From assembly GCF_029227915.1 (NCBI RefSeq), contig NC_079881.1, forward strand, positions 9,920,001-9,984,000: 64,000 nt of DNA, written 5' to 3'. How positions within the stretch are numbered: the first letter of the stretch is position 1; each line of letters starts with the position of its first letter. A model generated the notes under the pieces. It saw only the letters and a program-made list of their open reading frames with translations, had not been told where the DNA came from and did not search any database. Made by a program: the position numbers and the translations under genes. This stretch comes from Hydractinia symbiolongicarpus (Eukaryota; Cnidaria; Hydrozoa; Anthoathecata; Hydractiniidae). This document shows positions 8,578-19,975 of the stretch, in pieces.

Positions 8578-9193
8578 GATTCCGTAGTGTAGTGGTTATC
8601 ACGTGCGCTTAACACGCGCAAGGTCCCCGGTTCGAGCCCGGGCGGAATCATTGATGTTTCCGCGAAGCGAACCTCGGAAGAGCCTCTGTAGGTTCCATGG
8701 TGTAATGGTTAGCACTCAGGACTCTGAATCCTGCGATCCGAGTTCAAGTCTCGGTGGAACCTGTGCCGTTATTTGTGCCTCGGAGCACCTATTGGGCGTT
8801 TGGAAGCAACGGCACTTCAAATATTTTAGTCATTTGCAAGAAGACATTGTAATAACAACGTTCTTCTGAAATGCATCGGATTAGGGCACAGTGCCTTGTT
8901 AGCGCAGTAGGCAGCGCGTCAGTCTCATAATCTGAAGGTCGTGAGTTCGATCCTCACACAGGGCTAGGCTTTTAAAAGCCGCAGTGAATCAAATGTTTGA
9001 CGCCTATTACAAAACTAGCAACTCAACAATGATTCCGCCCGGGCTCGAACCGGGGACCTTGCGCGTGTGAAGCGCACGTGATAACCGCTACACTACGGAA
9101 TCCAATGAATTTTGGAACCGATGACAAAGGAAAGCAATACAAGGCTAAAAAAGCTAGAGAAAAAAGCAAAAACATGTCGCTTGTTAGTTGCCA
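8578..9193 (+). tRNA. Unit 15: Val(AAC), Gln, Met, Val-(CAC)
   Basis: V+ 8578-8650, Q 8691-8762, M 8893-8965 (U73), V- 9030-9102. One base lost in the Gln trailer hairpin loop. Confidence 0.92.
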
Positions 9194-9810
9194 GATTCCG
9201 TAGTGTAGTGGTTATCACGTGCGCTTTACACGCGCAAGGTCCCCGGTTCGAGACCGGGCGGAATCATTGATGTTTCCGCGAAGCGAACCTCGGAAGAGCC
9301 TCTGTAGGTTCCATGGTGTAATGGTTAGCACTCAGCACTCTGAATCTTGGGATCCGAGTTCAAGTATCGGTGGAACCTGTGCCGTTATTTGTGCCTCGGA
9401 AGCACCTATTGGGCGTTTGGAAGCAACGGCACTTCAAATATTTTAGTCATTTGCAAGAAGACATTGTAATAACAACGTTCTTCTGAAATGCATCGGATTA
9501 GGGCACAGTGCCTTGTTAGCGCAGTAGGCAGCGCGTCAGTCTCATAATCTGAAGGTCGTGAGTTCAATTCTCACACAGGGCAAGGCTTTTAAAAGCCGCA
9601 GTGAATCAAATTTTTGACGCCTATTACAAAACTAGCAACTCAACAATGATTCCGCCCGGGCTCGAACCGGGGACCTTGCGCGTGTGAAGCGCACGTGATA
9701 ACCGCTACACTACGGAATCCAATGAATTTTGGAACCTATGACGAAGGAAAGCAATACAAGGCTAAAATAGCTAGAGAAAAAAGCAAAAACATGTCGCTTG
9801 TTAGTTGCCA
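9194..9810 (+). tRNA. Unit 16: Val(UAC), weak Gln, Met, Val-(CAC)
   Basis: V+ 9194-9266, A60. Q 9307-9378: C30 opposite C40 and G53 opposite A61. M 9510-9582: T-loop TTCAATT. V- 9647-9719. Confidence 0.88.
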
Positions 9811-10505
9811 GATTCCGTAGTGTAGTGGTTATCACATGCACTTAACACGTGCAAAGTCCCTGGTTCGAGCCCGGGCGGAATCATTGATGCTTCCGCGAAG
9901 CGAACCTCGGAAGAGCCTCTGTAGGTTCCATGGTGTAATGGTTAGCACTCAGGACTCTGAATCCTGCGATCCGAGTTCAAGTCTCGGTGGAACCTGTGCC
10001 GTTAGTTGTGCCTTGGAAGCACCTATTGGGCGTTTGGAAGCAACGGCACTTGAAATATTTTAGTCATTAGCAAGAAGACATTGTAATAACAACGTTCTTC
10101 TGAAATGCATCGGATTAGGGCACAGTGCCTTGTTAGCGCAGTAGGCAGCGCGTCAGTCTCATAATCTGAAGGTCTTGAGTTCGATCCTCACACAGGGCAA
10201 GGCTTTTAAAAGCCGCAGTGAATCAAATGTTTGACGCCTATTACAAAACTAGCAACTCAACAATGATTCCGCCCGGGCTCGAACCGGGGACCTTGCGCGT
10301 GTGAATGTTTGACGCCTATTACAAAACTAGCAACTCAACAATGATTCCGCCCGGGCTCGAACCGGGGACCTTGCGGGTGTGAAGCGCACGTGATAACCGC
10401 TACACTACGGAATCCAATGAATTTTGGAACCGATGACGAAGGAAAGCAATACAAGGCTAGAATAGCTAGAGAAAAAAGCAAAATCATGTCGCTTGTTAGT
10501 TTCCA
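9811..10505 (+). tRNA. Unit 17 (695 bp): Val(AAC), Gln, Met, partial and full Val-(CAC)
   Basis: V+ 9811-9883 has a compensated anticodon pair, A30-U40 for G30-C40. Q 9924-9995. M 10127-10199. A partial V- 10264-10308 is followed by a repeated leader and a full V- 10342-10414 with C31 opposite C39. Confidence 0.88.
10264..10308 (-). pseudogene. 3' fragment of tRNA-Val(CAC)
   Basis: The T-arm and anticodon loop are present, then the sequence jumps back to the leader segment TGTTTGACGCC and on to a full gene 78 bp further. The junction falls at the shared bases GTGAA/AATGTTTG. A 78-bp tandem partial duplication. Confidence 0.85.
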
Positions 10506-11121
10506 GATTCCGTAGTGTAGTGGTTATCACGTGCGCTTAACACGCGCAAGGTCCCCGGTTCGAGCCCGGGCGGAATCATTGATGTTTCCGCGAAGCGAAC
10601 CTCGGAAGAGCCTCTGTAGGTTCCATGGTGTAATGGTTAGCACTCAGGACTCTGAATCCTGCGATCCTAGTTCAAGTCTCGGTGGAACCTGTGCCGTTAG
10701 TTGTGTCTCGGAAACACCTATTGGGCGTTTGGAAGCAACGGCACGTCAAATATTTTAGTCATTTGCAAGAAGACATTGTAATAACAACGTTCTTCTGAAA
10801 TGCATCGGATTAGGGCACAGTGCCTTGTTAGCGCAGTAGGCAGCGCGTCAGTCTCATAATCTGAAGGTCGTGAGTTCGATCCTCACACAGGGCAAGGCTT
10901 TTAAAAGCCGCTGTGAATCAAATGTTTGACGCCTATTACAAAACTAGCAACTCAACAATGATTCAGCCCGGGCTCGAACCGGGGCCCTTGCGCGTGTGAA
11001 GCGCACGTGATAACCGCTACACTACGGATTCCAATGAATTTTGGAACCGATGACGAAGGAAAGCAATACAAGGCTAAAATAGCTAGAGAAAAAACAAAAA
11101 CATGTTGCTTGTTATTTGCCA
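10506..11121 (+). tRNA. Unit 18: Val(AAC), Gln, Met, weak Val-(CAC)
   Basis: V+ 10506-10578. Q 10619-10690, T-stem CCTAG/CTCGG broken at one pair. M 10822-10894 consensus. V- 10959-11031 has two acceptor mismatches (GAATCCG against CTGAATC). Confidence 0.88.
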
Positions 11122-11738
11122 GATTCCGTAGTGTAGTGGTTATCACGTGCGCTTAACACGCGCAAGGTCCCCGGTTCGAGCCCGCGCGGAATCATTGAAG
11201 TTTCCGCGGAGCGAACCACGGAAGAGCCTCTGTAGGTTCCATGGTGTAATGGTTAACACTCAGGACTCTGTATCCTGCGATCCGAGTTCAAGTCTCGGTG
11301 GAACCTGTGCCGTTAGTTGTGCCTCGGAAGCACCTATTGGGCGTTTGGAAACAACGGCACTTCAAATATTTTAGTCATTTGCAAGAAGATATTGTAATAA
11401 CAACGTTCTTCTGAAATGCATCGGATTAGGGCACAGTGCCTTGTTAGCGCAGTAGGCAGCGCGTCAGTCTCATAATCTGAAGGTCGTGAGTTCGATCCTC
11501 ACACAGGGCAAGGCTTTTAAAAGCCGCAGTGAATCAAATGTTTGACGCCTATTACAAAACTAGCAACTCAACAATGATTCCACCCGGGCTCGAACCGGGG
11601 ACCTTGCGCGTGTGAAGCGCACGTGATAACCGCTACACTACGGAATCCAATGAACTTTGGAACCTATGACGAAGGAGAGCAATACAAGGCTAAAATAGCT
11701 AGAGAAAAAAGCAAAAACATGTTGCTTGTTATTTGCCA
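11122..11738 (+). tRNA. Unit 19: Val(AAC), Gln, Met, Val-(CAC)
   Basis: V+ 11122-11194, T-stem CCGCG instead of CCGGG. Q 11235-11306, U37 next to the anticodon (CTCTGTA). M 11438-11510. V- 11575-11647, U66 opposite G7. Almost identical to unit 20. Confidence 0.9.
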
Positions 11739-12355
11739 GATTCCGTAGTGTAGTGGTTATCACGTGCGCTTAACACGCGCAAGGTCCCCGGTTCGAGCCC
11801 GCGCGGAATCATTGAAGTTTCCGCGGAGCGAACCACGGAAGAGCCTCTGTAGGTTCCATGGTGTAATGGTTAACACTCAGGACTCTGTATCCTGCGATCC
11901 GAGTTCAAGTCTCGGTGGAACCTGTGCCGTTAGTTGTGCCTCGGAAGCACCTATTGGGCGTTTGGAAACAACAGCACTTCAAATATTTTAGTCATTTGCA
12001 AGAAGATATTGTAATAACAACGTTCTTCTGAAATGCATCGGATTAGGGCACAGTGCCTTGTTAGCGCAGTAGGCAGCGCGTCAGTCTCATAATCTGAAGG
12101 TCGTGAGTTCGATCCTCACACAGGGCAACGCTTTTAAAAGCCGCAGTGAATCAAATGTTTGACGCCTATTACAAAACTAGCAACTCAACAATGATTCCAC
12201 CCGGGCTCGAACCGGGGACCTTGCGCGTGTGAAGCGCACGTGATAACCGCTACACTACGGAATCCAATGAACTTTGGAACCTATGACGAAGGAGAGCAAT
12301 ACAAGGCTAAAATAGCTAGAGAAAAAAGCAAAAACATGTCGCTTTTTAGTTGCCA
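11739..12355 (+). tRNA. Unit 20: Val(AAC), Gln, Met, Val-(CAC)
   Basis: V+ 11739-11811, Q 11852-11923, M 12055-12127, V- 12192-12264. Recent tandem copy of unit 19 with the same private changes. Confidence 0.9.
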
Positions 12356-12972
12356 CATTCCGTAGTGTAGTGGTTATCACGTGCGCTTAACACGCGCAAG
12401 GTCCCCGGTTCGAGCCCGGGCGGAATCATTGATTTTTCAGCGAAGCGAACCTGGGAAGAGCCTCTGTAGGTTCCATGGTGTAATGGTTAGCACTCAGGAC
12501 TCTGAATCCTGCGATCCGAGTTCAAGTCTCGGTGGAACCTGTGCCGTTATTTGTGCCTCGGAAGCACCTATTGGGCGTTTGGAAGCAACGGCACTTCAAA
12601 TATTTTAGTCATTTGCAAGAAAACATTGTAATAACAACGTTCTTCTGAAATGCATCGGATTAGGTCACAGTGCATTGTTAGCGCAGTAGGCAGCGCGTCA
12701 GTCTCATAATCTGAAGGTCGTGAGATCGATCCTTACACAGGGCAAGGCTTTTAAAAGCCGCAGTGAATCAAATGTTTGACGCCTATTACAAAACTAGCAA
12801 CTCAACAATGATTCCGCCCGGGCTCGAACCTGGGACCTTCCGCGTGTGAAGCGCACGTGATAACCGCTACACTACGGAATCCAATGAATGTTGGAACCTA
12901 TGACGAAGGAAAGCAATACAAGGCTAACATAGCTAGAGAAAAAAGCAAAAACATGTCGCTTGTTAGGGGCCA
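12356..12972 (+). tRNA. Unit 21: Val(AAC), Gln, weak Met, Val-(CAC)
   Basis: V+ 12356-12428, C1 opposite C72. A TTTTT now lies 5 bases behind Val, so this Val has its own terminator. Q 12469-12540. M 12672-12744 is weak: A3 and T-loop ATCGATC. V- 12809-12881. Confidence 0.88.
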
Positions 12973-13589
12973 GATTCCGTAGTGTAGTGTTTATCACGTG
13001 CGCTTTACACGCGCAAGGTCCCCGGTTCGAGTCCGGGCGGAATCATTGATGTTTTCGCGAAGCGAACCTCGGAAGAGCCTCTGTAGGTTCCATGGTGTAA
13101 TGGTTAGCACTCAGGACTCTGAGTCCTGCGATCCGAGTTCAAGTCTCGGTGGAACCTGTGCCGTTATTTGTGCCTCGGAAGCACCTATTGGGCGTTTGGA
13201 AGCAACGGCGGTTCAAATATTTTAGTCATTTGCAAGAAGACATTGTAATAACAACGTTCTTCTGAAATGCATCGGATCAGGGCACAGTGCCTTGTTAGCG
13301 CAGTAGGCAGCGCGTCAGTCTCATAATCTGAAGGTCGTGAGTTCGATCCTCCCACAGGGCAAGGCTTTTAAAAGCCGCAGTGAATCAAATGTTTGACGCC
13401 TATTACAAAACTAGCAACTCAACAATGATTCCGCCCGAGCTCGAACCGGGGACCTTGCGCGTGTGAAGCGCACGTGATAACCGCTACACTACGTAATCCA
13501 ATGAATTTTGGAACCTATGACGAAAGAAAGCAATACAAGTCTAAGATAGATAGAGAAAAAAGCAAAAACATGTCGCTTGTTAGTTGCCA
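12973..13589 (+). tRNA. Unit 22: Val(UAC), Gln, Met, Val-(CAC)
   Basis: V+ 12973-13045 with U in place of a D-loop G (GTGTTTATC), then TTTT behind the gene. Q 13086-13157, loop CTCTGAG. M 13289-13361, T-stem CTCCC. V- 13426-13498 b-type. Confidence 0.88.
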
Positions 13590-13646
13590 GATTCCGTAGT
13601 GTAGTGGTTATCACGTGCGCTTTACACGCGCAAGGTCCCCGGTTCG
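13590..13646 (+). pseudogene. tRNA-Val(UAC), 3' end lost in a fold-back fusion
   Basis: The gene is normal through the T-loop (GGTTCGA) and then runs directly into the 3' end of an antisense Val gene, with CGATTCC shared at the join. The rest of the T-arm, the acceptor 3' strand, and the Gln and Met genes of this unit are missing. Confidence 0.9.
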
Positions 13647-13717
13647 ATTCCACCCGGGCTCGAACCGGGGACCTTGCGCGTGTGAAGCGCACGTGATAAC
13701 CGCTACACTACGGAATC
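13645..13717 (-). tRNA. Unit 23 remnant: Val-(CAC) fused to truncated Val+
   Basis: Full-length CAC gene except that the discriminator position is G (from the fusion) and U66 faces G7. With the truncated sense gene it makes an inverted repeat of about 55-bp arms with almost no spacer. Its normal 3' trailer and T-run terminator are gone. Confidence 0.85.
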
Positions 13718-13808
13718 CAATGAATTTTGGAACCTATGACGAAGGAAAGCAATACAAGGCTAAAATAGCTAGAGAAAAAAGCAAAAACATGTCGCTTGTT
13801 AGGTGCCA

Positions 13809-14424
13809 GATTAAGTAGTGTATGTTTATCACGTGCGCTTTACACGCGCAAGGTCCCCGGTTCGAGTCCGGGCGGAATCATTGATGTTTCCGCGAAGCGA
13901 ACCTCGGAAGAGCCTCTGTAGGTTCCATGGTGTAATGGTTAGCACTCAGGACTCTGAGTCCTGCGATCCGAGTTCAAGTCTCGGTGGAACCTGTGCCGTT
14001 ATTTGTGCCTCGGAAGCACTTATTGGGCGTTTGGAAGCAACGGCGGTTCAAATATTTTAGTCATTTGCAAGAAGAAATTGTAATAACAACGTTCTTCAGA
14101 AATGCATCGGATCAGGGCACAGTGCCTTGTTAGCGCAGTAGGCAGCGCGTCAGTCTCATAATCTGAAGGTCGTGAGTTCGATCCTCCCACAGGGCAAGGC
14201 TTTTAAAAGCCGCAGTGAATCAAATGTTTGACGCCTATTACAAAACTAGCAACTCAACAATGATTCCGCCCGAGCTCGAACCGGGGACCTTGCGCGTGTG
14301 AAGCGCACGTGATAACCGCTACACTACGTAATCCAATGAATTTTGGAACCTATGACGAAAGAAAGCAATACAAGTCTAAGATAGATAGAGAAAAAAGCAA
14401 AAACATGTCGCTTGTTAGTTGCCA
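13809..14424 (+). tRNA. Unit 24: degenerate Val(UAC), Gln, Met, Val-(CAC)
   Basis: V+ 13809-13880, 72 nt, acceptor GATTAAG with two mismatches and a shortened D-loop; likely dead. Q 13921-13992, loop CTCTGAG. M 14124-14196, CTCCC T-stem. V- 14261-14333 b-type. Confidence 0.88.
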
Positions 14425-15041
14425 GATTCCGTAGTGTAGTGGTTATCACGTGCGCTTTACACGCGCAAGGTCCCCGGTTCGAGCCCGAACGGAATCATTG
14501 ATGTTTTCGCGAAGCGAACCTCGGAAGAGCCTCTGTAGGTTCCATGGTGTAATGGTTAGCACTCAGGACTCTGAATCCTGCGATCCGAGTTTAAGTCTCG
14601 GTGGAACCTGTGCCGTTATTTGTGCCTCGGAAGCACCTATTAGGCGTTTGGAAGCAACGGCACTTGAAATATTTTAGTCATTTGCAAGAAGACATTGTAA
14701 TACCAACGTTCTTCTGAAATGCATCGGATTAGGGCACAGTGCCTTGTTAGCGCAGTAGGCAGAGCGTCAGTCTCATAATCTGAAGGTCGTGAGTTCGATC
14801 CTCACACAGGGCAAGGCTTTTAAAAGCCGCAGTGAATCAAATGTTTGACGCCTATTACAAAACTAGCAACTCAACAATGATTCCGCCCGAGCTCGAACCG
14901 GGAACCTTGCGCGTGTGAAGCGCACGTGATAACCGCTACACTACGTAATCCAATGAATTTTGGAACCTATGACGAAAGAAAGCAATACAAGGCTAAAATA
15001 GATAGAGAAAAAAGCAAAAACATGTCGCTTGTTAGTTGCCA
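14425..15041 (+). tRNA. Unit 25: weak Val(UAC), Gln, Met, Val-(CAC)
   Basis: V+ 14425-14497, T-stem CCGAA breaks two pairs; TTTT follows. Q 14538-14609, T-loop TTTAAGT. M 14741-14813. V- 14878-14950 b-type. Confidence 0.88.
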
Positions 15042-15658
15042 GAATCCGTAGTGTAGTGGTTATCACGTGCGCTTAACACGCGCAAGGTCCCCGGTTCGAG
15101 CCCGGGCGGAATCATTGATTTTTCAGCGAAGCGAACCTCGGAAGAGCCTCTGTAGGTTCCATGGTGTAATGGTTAGCACTCAGGACTCTGAATCCTGCGA
15201 TCCGAGTTCAAGTCTCGGTGGAACCTGTGCCGTTATTTGTGCCTCGGAAGCACCTATTGGGCGTTTGGAAGCAACGGCACTTCAAATATTTTAGTCATTT
15301 GCAAGAAAACATTGTAATAACAACGTTCTTCTGAAATGCATCGGATTAGGTCACAGTGCATTGTTAGCGCAGTAGGCAGCGCGTCAGTCTCATAATCTGA
15401 AGGTCGTGAGATCGATCCTTACACAGGGCAAGGCTTTTAAAAGCCGCAGTGAATCAAATGTTTGACGCCTATTACAAAACTAGCAACTCAACAATGATTC
15501 CGCCCGGGCTCGAACCTGGGACCTTGCGCGTGTGAAGCGCACGTGATAACCGCTACACTACAAAATCCAATGAATTTTGGAACCTATGACGAAGGAAAGC
15601 AATACAAGGCTAAAATAGCTAGAGAAAAAAGCAAAAACATGTCGCTTGTTAGGTGCCA
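15042..15658 (+). tRNA. Unit 26: Val(AAC), Gln, weak Met, Val-(CAC)
   Basis: V+ 15042-15114, A3; TTTTT follows. Q 15155-15226. M 15358-15430 weak as in unit 21. V- 15495-15567, acceptor GATTTTG with two U-G pairs. Units 26-28 are a copy of 21, 22 and 25. Confidence 0.88.
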
Positions 15659-16275
15659 GATTCCGTAGTGTAGTGTTTATCACGTGCGCTTTACACGCGC
15701 AAGGTCCCCGGTTCGAGTCCGGGCGGAATCATTGATGTTTCCGCGAAGCGAACCTCGGAAGAGCCTCTGTAGGTTCCATGGTGTAATGGTTAGCACTCAG
15801 GACTCTGAGTCCTGCGATCCGAGTTCAAGTCTCGGTGGAACCTGTGCCGTTATTTGTGCCTCGGAAGCACCTATTGGGCGTTTGGAAGCAACGGCGGTTC
15901 AAATATTTTAGTCATTTGCAAGAAGACATTGTAATAACAACGTTCTTCTGAAATGCATCGGAGTAGGGCACAGTGCCTTGTTAGCGCAGTAGGCAGCGCG
16001 TCAGTCTCATAATCTGAAGGTCGTGAGTTCGATCCTCCCACAGGGCAAGGCTTTTAAAAGCCGCAGTGAATCAAATGTTTGACGCCTATTACAAAACTAG
16101 CAACTCAACAATGATTCCGCCCGAGCTCGAACCGGGGACCTTGCGCGTGTGAAGCGCACGTGATAACCGCTACACTACGTAATTCAATGAATTTTGGAAC
16201 CTATGACGAAAGAAAGCAATACAAGTCTAAAATAGATAGAGAAAAAAGCAAAAACATGTCGCTTGTTAGTTGCCA
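15659..16275 (+). tRNA. Unit 27: Val(UAC), Gln, Met, Val-(CAC)
   Basis: V+ 15659-15731 with the GTGTTTATC D-loop. Q 15772-15843, loop CTCTGAG. M 15975-16047, CTCCC. V- 16112-16184 b-type, A1. Confidence 0.88.
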
Positions 16276-16892
16276 GATTCCGTAGTGTAGTGGTTATCAC
16301 GTGCGCTTTACACGCACAAGGTCCCCGGTTCGAGCCCGGGCGGAATCATTGATGTTTTCGCGAAGCGAACCTCGGAAGAGCCTCTGTAGGTTCCATGGTG
16401 TAATGGTTAGCACTCAGGACTCTGAATCCTGCGATCCGAGTTTAAGTCTCGGTGGAACCTGTGCCGTTATTTGTGCCTCGGAAGCACCTATTAGGCGTTT
16501 GGAAGCAACGGCACTTGAAATATTTTAGTCATTTGCAAGAAGACATTGTAATACCAACGTTCTTCTGAAATGCATCGGATTAGGGCACAGTGCCTTGTTA
16601 GCGCAGTAGGCAGCGCGTCAGTCTCATAATCTGAAGGTCGTGAGTTCGATCCTCACACAGGGCAAGGCTTTTAAAAGCCGCAGTGAATCAAATGTTTGAC
16701 GCCTATTACAAAACTAGCAACTCAACAATGATTCCGCCCGAGCTCGAACCGGGAACCTTGCGCGTGTGAAGCGCACGTGATAACCGCTACACTACGTAAT
16801 CCAATGAATTTTGGAACCTATGACGAAAGAAAGCAATACAAGGCTAAAATAGATAGAGAAAAAAGCAAAAACATGTCGCTTGTTAGTTGCCA
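16276..16892 (+). tRNA. Unit 28: Val(UAC), Gln, Met, Val-(CAC)
   Basis: V+ 16276-16348, anticodon stem 3' strand GCACA; TTTT follows. Q 16389-16460, TTTAAGT. M 16592-16664. V- 16729-16801 b-type. Confidence 0.88.
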
Positions 16893-17509
16893 GATTCCGT
16901 AGTGTAGTGGTTATCACGTGCGCTTTACACGCGCAAGGTCCCCGGTTCGAGCCCGGGCGGAATCATTGATGTTTCCGCGAAGCGAACCTCGGAAGAGCCT
17001 CTGTAGGTTCCATGGTGTAATGGTTAGCACTCAGCACTCTGAATCTTGGGATCCGAGTTCAAGTCTCGGTGGAACCTGTGCCGTTATTTGTGCTTCGGAA
17101 GCACGTATTGGGCGTTTGGAAGCAACGGCACTTCAAATATTTTAGTCATTTGCAAGAAGACATTGTAATAACAACGTTCTTCTGAAATGCATCGGATTAA
17201 GGCACAGTGCCTTGTTAGCGCAGTAGGCAGCGCGTCAGTCTCATAATCTGAAGGTCGTGAGTTCGATCCTCACACAGGGCAAGGCTTTTAAAAGCCGCAG
17301 TGAATCAAATGTTTGACGCCTATTACAAAACTAGCAACTCAACAATGATTCGGCCCGAGCTCGAACCGGGGACCTTGCGCGTGTGAAACGCACGTGATAA
17401 CCGCTACACTACGTAATCCAATGAATTTTGGAACCTATGACGAAGGAAAGCAATACAAAGCTAAATAAGCTGGAGAAAAAAGCAAAAACATGTCGCTTGT
17501 TAGTTGCCA
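16893..17509 (+). tRNA. Unit 29: Val(UAC), Gln, Met, Val-(CAC)
   Basis: V+ 16893-16965 consensus. Q 17006-17077, C30 opposite C40. M 17209-17281. V- 17346-17418 b-type, U31-G39. Confidence 0.9.
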
Positions 17510-18125
17510 GATTCCGTAGTGTAGTGGTTATCACGTGCGCTTTACACGCGCAAGGTCCCCGGTTCGAGCCCGGGCGGAATCATTGATGTTTCCGCGAAGC
17601 GAACCTCGGAAGAGCCTCTGTAGGTTCCATGGTGTAATGGTTAGCACTCAGGACTCTGAATCCTGCGATCCGAATTCAAGTCTCGGTGGAACCTGTGCCG
17701 TTATTTGTGCCTTGGAAGCACCTATTGGGCGTTTGGAAGCAACGGCACTTCAAATATTTTAGTCATTTTCAAGAAAACATTGTAATAACAACGTTCTTCT
17801 GAAATGCATCGGATTAGGGCACAGTGCCTTGTTAGCGCAGTAGGCAGCGCGTCAGTCTCATAATCTGAAGGTCGTGAGTTCGATCCTCACACAGGGCAAG
17901 GCTTTTAAAAGCCGCAGTGAATCAAATGTTTGACGCCTATTACAAAACTAGCAACTCAACAATTATTCCGCCCGGCTCGAACCGGGGACCTTGCGTGTGT
18001 GAAGCGCACGTGATAACCTGTACACTACGGAATCCAATGAATTTTGGAACCGATGACAAAGGAAAGCAATACAAGGCTAAAATAGCTAGAGAAAAAAGCA
18101 AAAACATGTCGCTTGTTAGTTTCCA
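17510..18125 (+). tRNA. Unit 30: Val(UAC), Gln, Met, weak Val-(CAC)
   Basis: V+ 17510-17582. Q 17623-17694. M 17826-17898. V- 17963-18034, 72 nt, A72 opposite G1, and a changed D-arm. Confidence 0.88.
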
Positions 18126-18742
18126 GATTCCGTAGTGTAGTGGTTATCAAATGCGCTTAACACGCGCAAGGTCCCCGGTTCGAGCCCGGGCGGAATCATT
18201 GATGTTTCCGCGAAGCGAGCCTCGGAAGAGCCTCTGTAGGTTCCATGGTGTACTGGTTATCACTCAGGACTCTGAATCCTGCAATCCGAATCCAAGTCTC
18301 GGTGGAACCTGTGCCGTTATTTGTGCCTCGAAAGCACCTATTGGGCGTGTGGAAGCAACGGCACTTCAAATATTTTAGTCATTTGCAAGAAGACATTGTA
18401 ATAACAACGTTCTTCTGAAATGCATCGGATTAGGGCACAGTGCCTTGTTAGCGCAGTAGGCAGCGCGTCAGTCTCATAATCTGAAGGTCGTGAGTTCGAT
18501 CCTCACACAGGGCAAGGCTTTTAAAAGCCGCAGTGAATCAAATGTTTGACGCCTATTACAACACTAGCAACTCAACAATGATTCCGCCCGGGCTCGAACC
18601 GGGGACCTTGCGCGTGTGAAACGCACGTGATAACCGCTACACTACGGAATCCAATGAATTTTGGAACCTATGACGAAGGAAAGCAATACAAGGCTAAAAT
18701 AGCTAGAGAAAAAAGCAAAAACATGTCGCTTGTTAGTTGCCA
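18126..18742 (+). tRNA. Unit 31: Val(AAC), weak Gln, Met, Val-(CAC)
   Basis: V+ 18126-18198, D-stem end CAAA instead of CACG. Q 18239-18310, T-loop TCCAAGT and changed D-loop. M 18442-18514. V- 18579-18651, U31. Confidence 0.88.
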
Positions 18743-19358
18743 GATTCCGTAGTGTAGTGGTTATCACGTGCGCTTAACACGCGCAAGGTCCCCGGGTCGA
18801 GCCCGGGCGGAATCATTGATGTTTCCGCGAAGCGAACCTCGGAAGAGCCTCTGTAGGTTCCATGGTGTAATGGTTAGCACTCAGCACTCTGAATCCTGCG
18901 ATCCGAGTTCAAGTCTCGGTGGAACCTGTGCCGTTAGTTGTGCCTCGGAAGCACCTATTGGGCGTTTGGAAGCAACGGCACTTGAAATATTTTAGTCATT
19001 TGCAAGAAAACATTGTAATAACAACGTTCTTCTGAAATGCATCGGTTAGGGCACAGTGCCTTGTTAGCGCAGTAGGCAGCGCGTCAGCCTCATAATCTGA
19101 AGGTTGTGAGTTCGATCCTCACACAGGGCAAGGCTTTTAAAAGCCGCAGTGAATCAAATGTTTGACGCCTATTACAAAACTAGCAACTCAACAATGATTC
19201 CGCCCGGGCTCGAACCGGGAACCTTGCGCGTGTGAAGCGCACGTGATAACCGCTACACTACGGAATCCAATGAATTTTGGAACCTATGACGAAGGAAAGC
19301 AATACAAGGCTAAAATAGCTAGAGAAAAAAGCAAAAACATGTCGCTTGTTAGTTGCCA
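18743..19358 (+). tRNA. Unit 32: Val(AAC), Gln, Met, Val-(CAC)
   Basis: V+ 18743-18815, G54 in the T-loop. Q 18856-18927, C30 opposite C40. M 19058-19130. V- 19195-19267. Confidence 0.9.
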
Positions 19359-19975
19359 GATTCCGTAGTGTAGTGGTTATCACGTGCGCTTAACACGCGC
19401 AAGGTCCCCGGTTCGAGCCCGGGCGGAATCATTGATGTTTCCGCGAAGCGAACCTCGGAAGAGCCTCTGTAGGTTCCATGGTGTAATGGTTAGCACTCAG
19501 GACCCTGAATCCTGCGATCCGAGTTCAAGTCTCGGTGGAACCTGTGCCGTTAGTTGTGCCTTGGAAGCACCTATTGGGCGTTTGGAAGCAACGGCACTTC
19601 AAATATTTTAGTCATTTGCAGAAAGACATTGTAATAACAACGTTCTTCTGAAATGCATCGGAATAGGGCACAGTGCCTTGTTAGCGCAGTAGGCAGCGCG
19701 TCAGTCTCATAATCTGAAGGTCGTGAGTTCGATCCTCACACAGGGCTAGGCTTTTAAAAGCCGCAGTGAATCAAATGTTTGACGCCTATTACAACACTAG
19801 CAACTCAACAATGATTCCGCCCGGGCTCGAACCGGGGAGTGTGCGCGTGTGAAGCGCACGTGATAACCGCTACACTACGGAATCCAATGAATTTTGTAAC
19901 CTATGACGAAGGAAAGCAATACAAGGCTAAAATAGCTAGAGAAAAAAGCAAAAACATGTCGCTTGTTAGTAGCCA
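19359..19975 (+). tRNA. Unit 33: Val(AAC), Gln with C33, Met, weak Val-(CAC)
   Basis: V+ 19359-19431 consensus. Q 19472-19543 has C33 before the anticodon (loop CCCTGAA). M 19675-19747, U73. V- 19812-19884 has a scrambled variable loop. Confidence 0.9.

Noticed and set aside
10952-11146. Minus-strand frames such as 10952-11146, 13489-13692, 20414-20617 and 47510-47731
   Set aside because: They cover the antisense Val gene and divergent spacer and occur only where chance changes removed stops.
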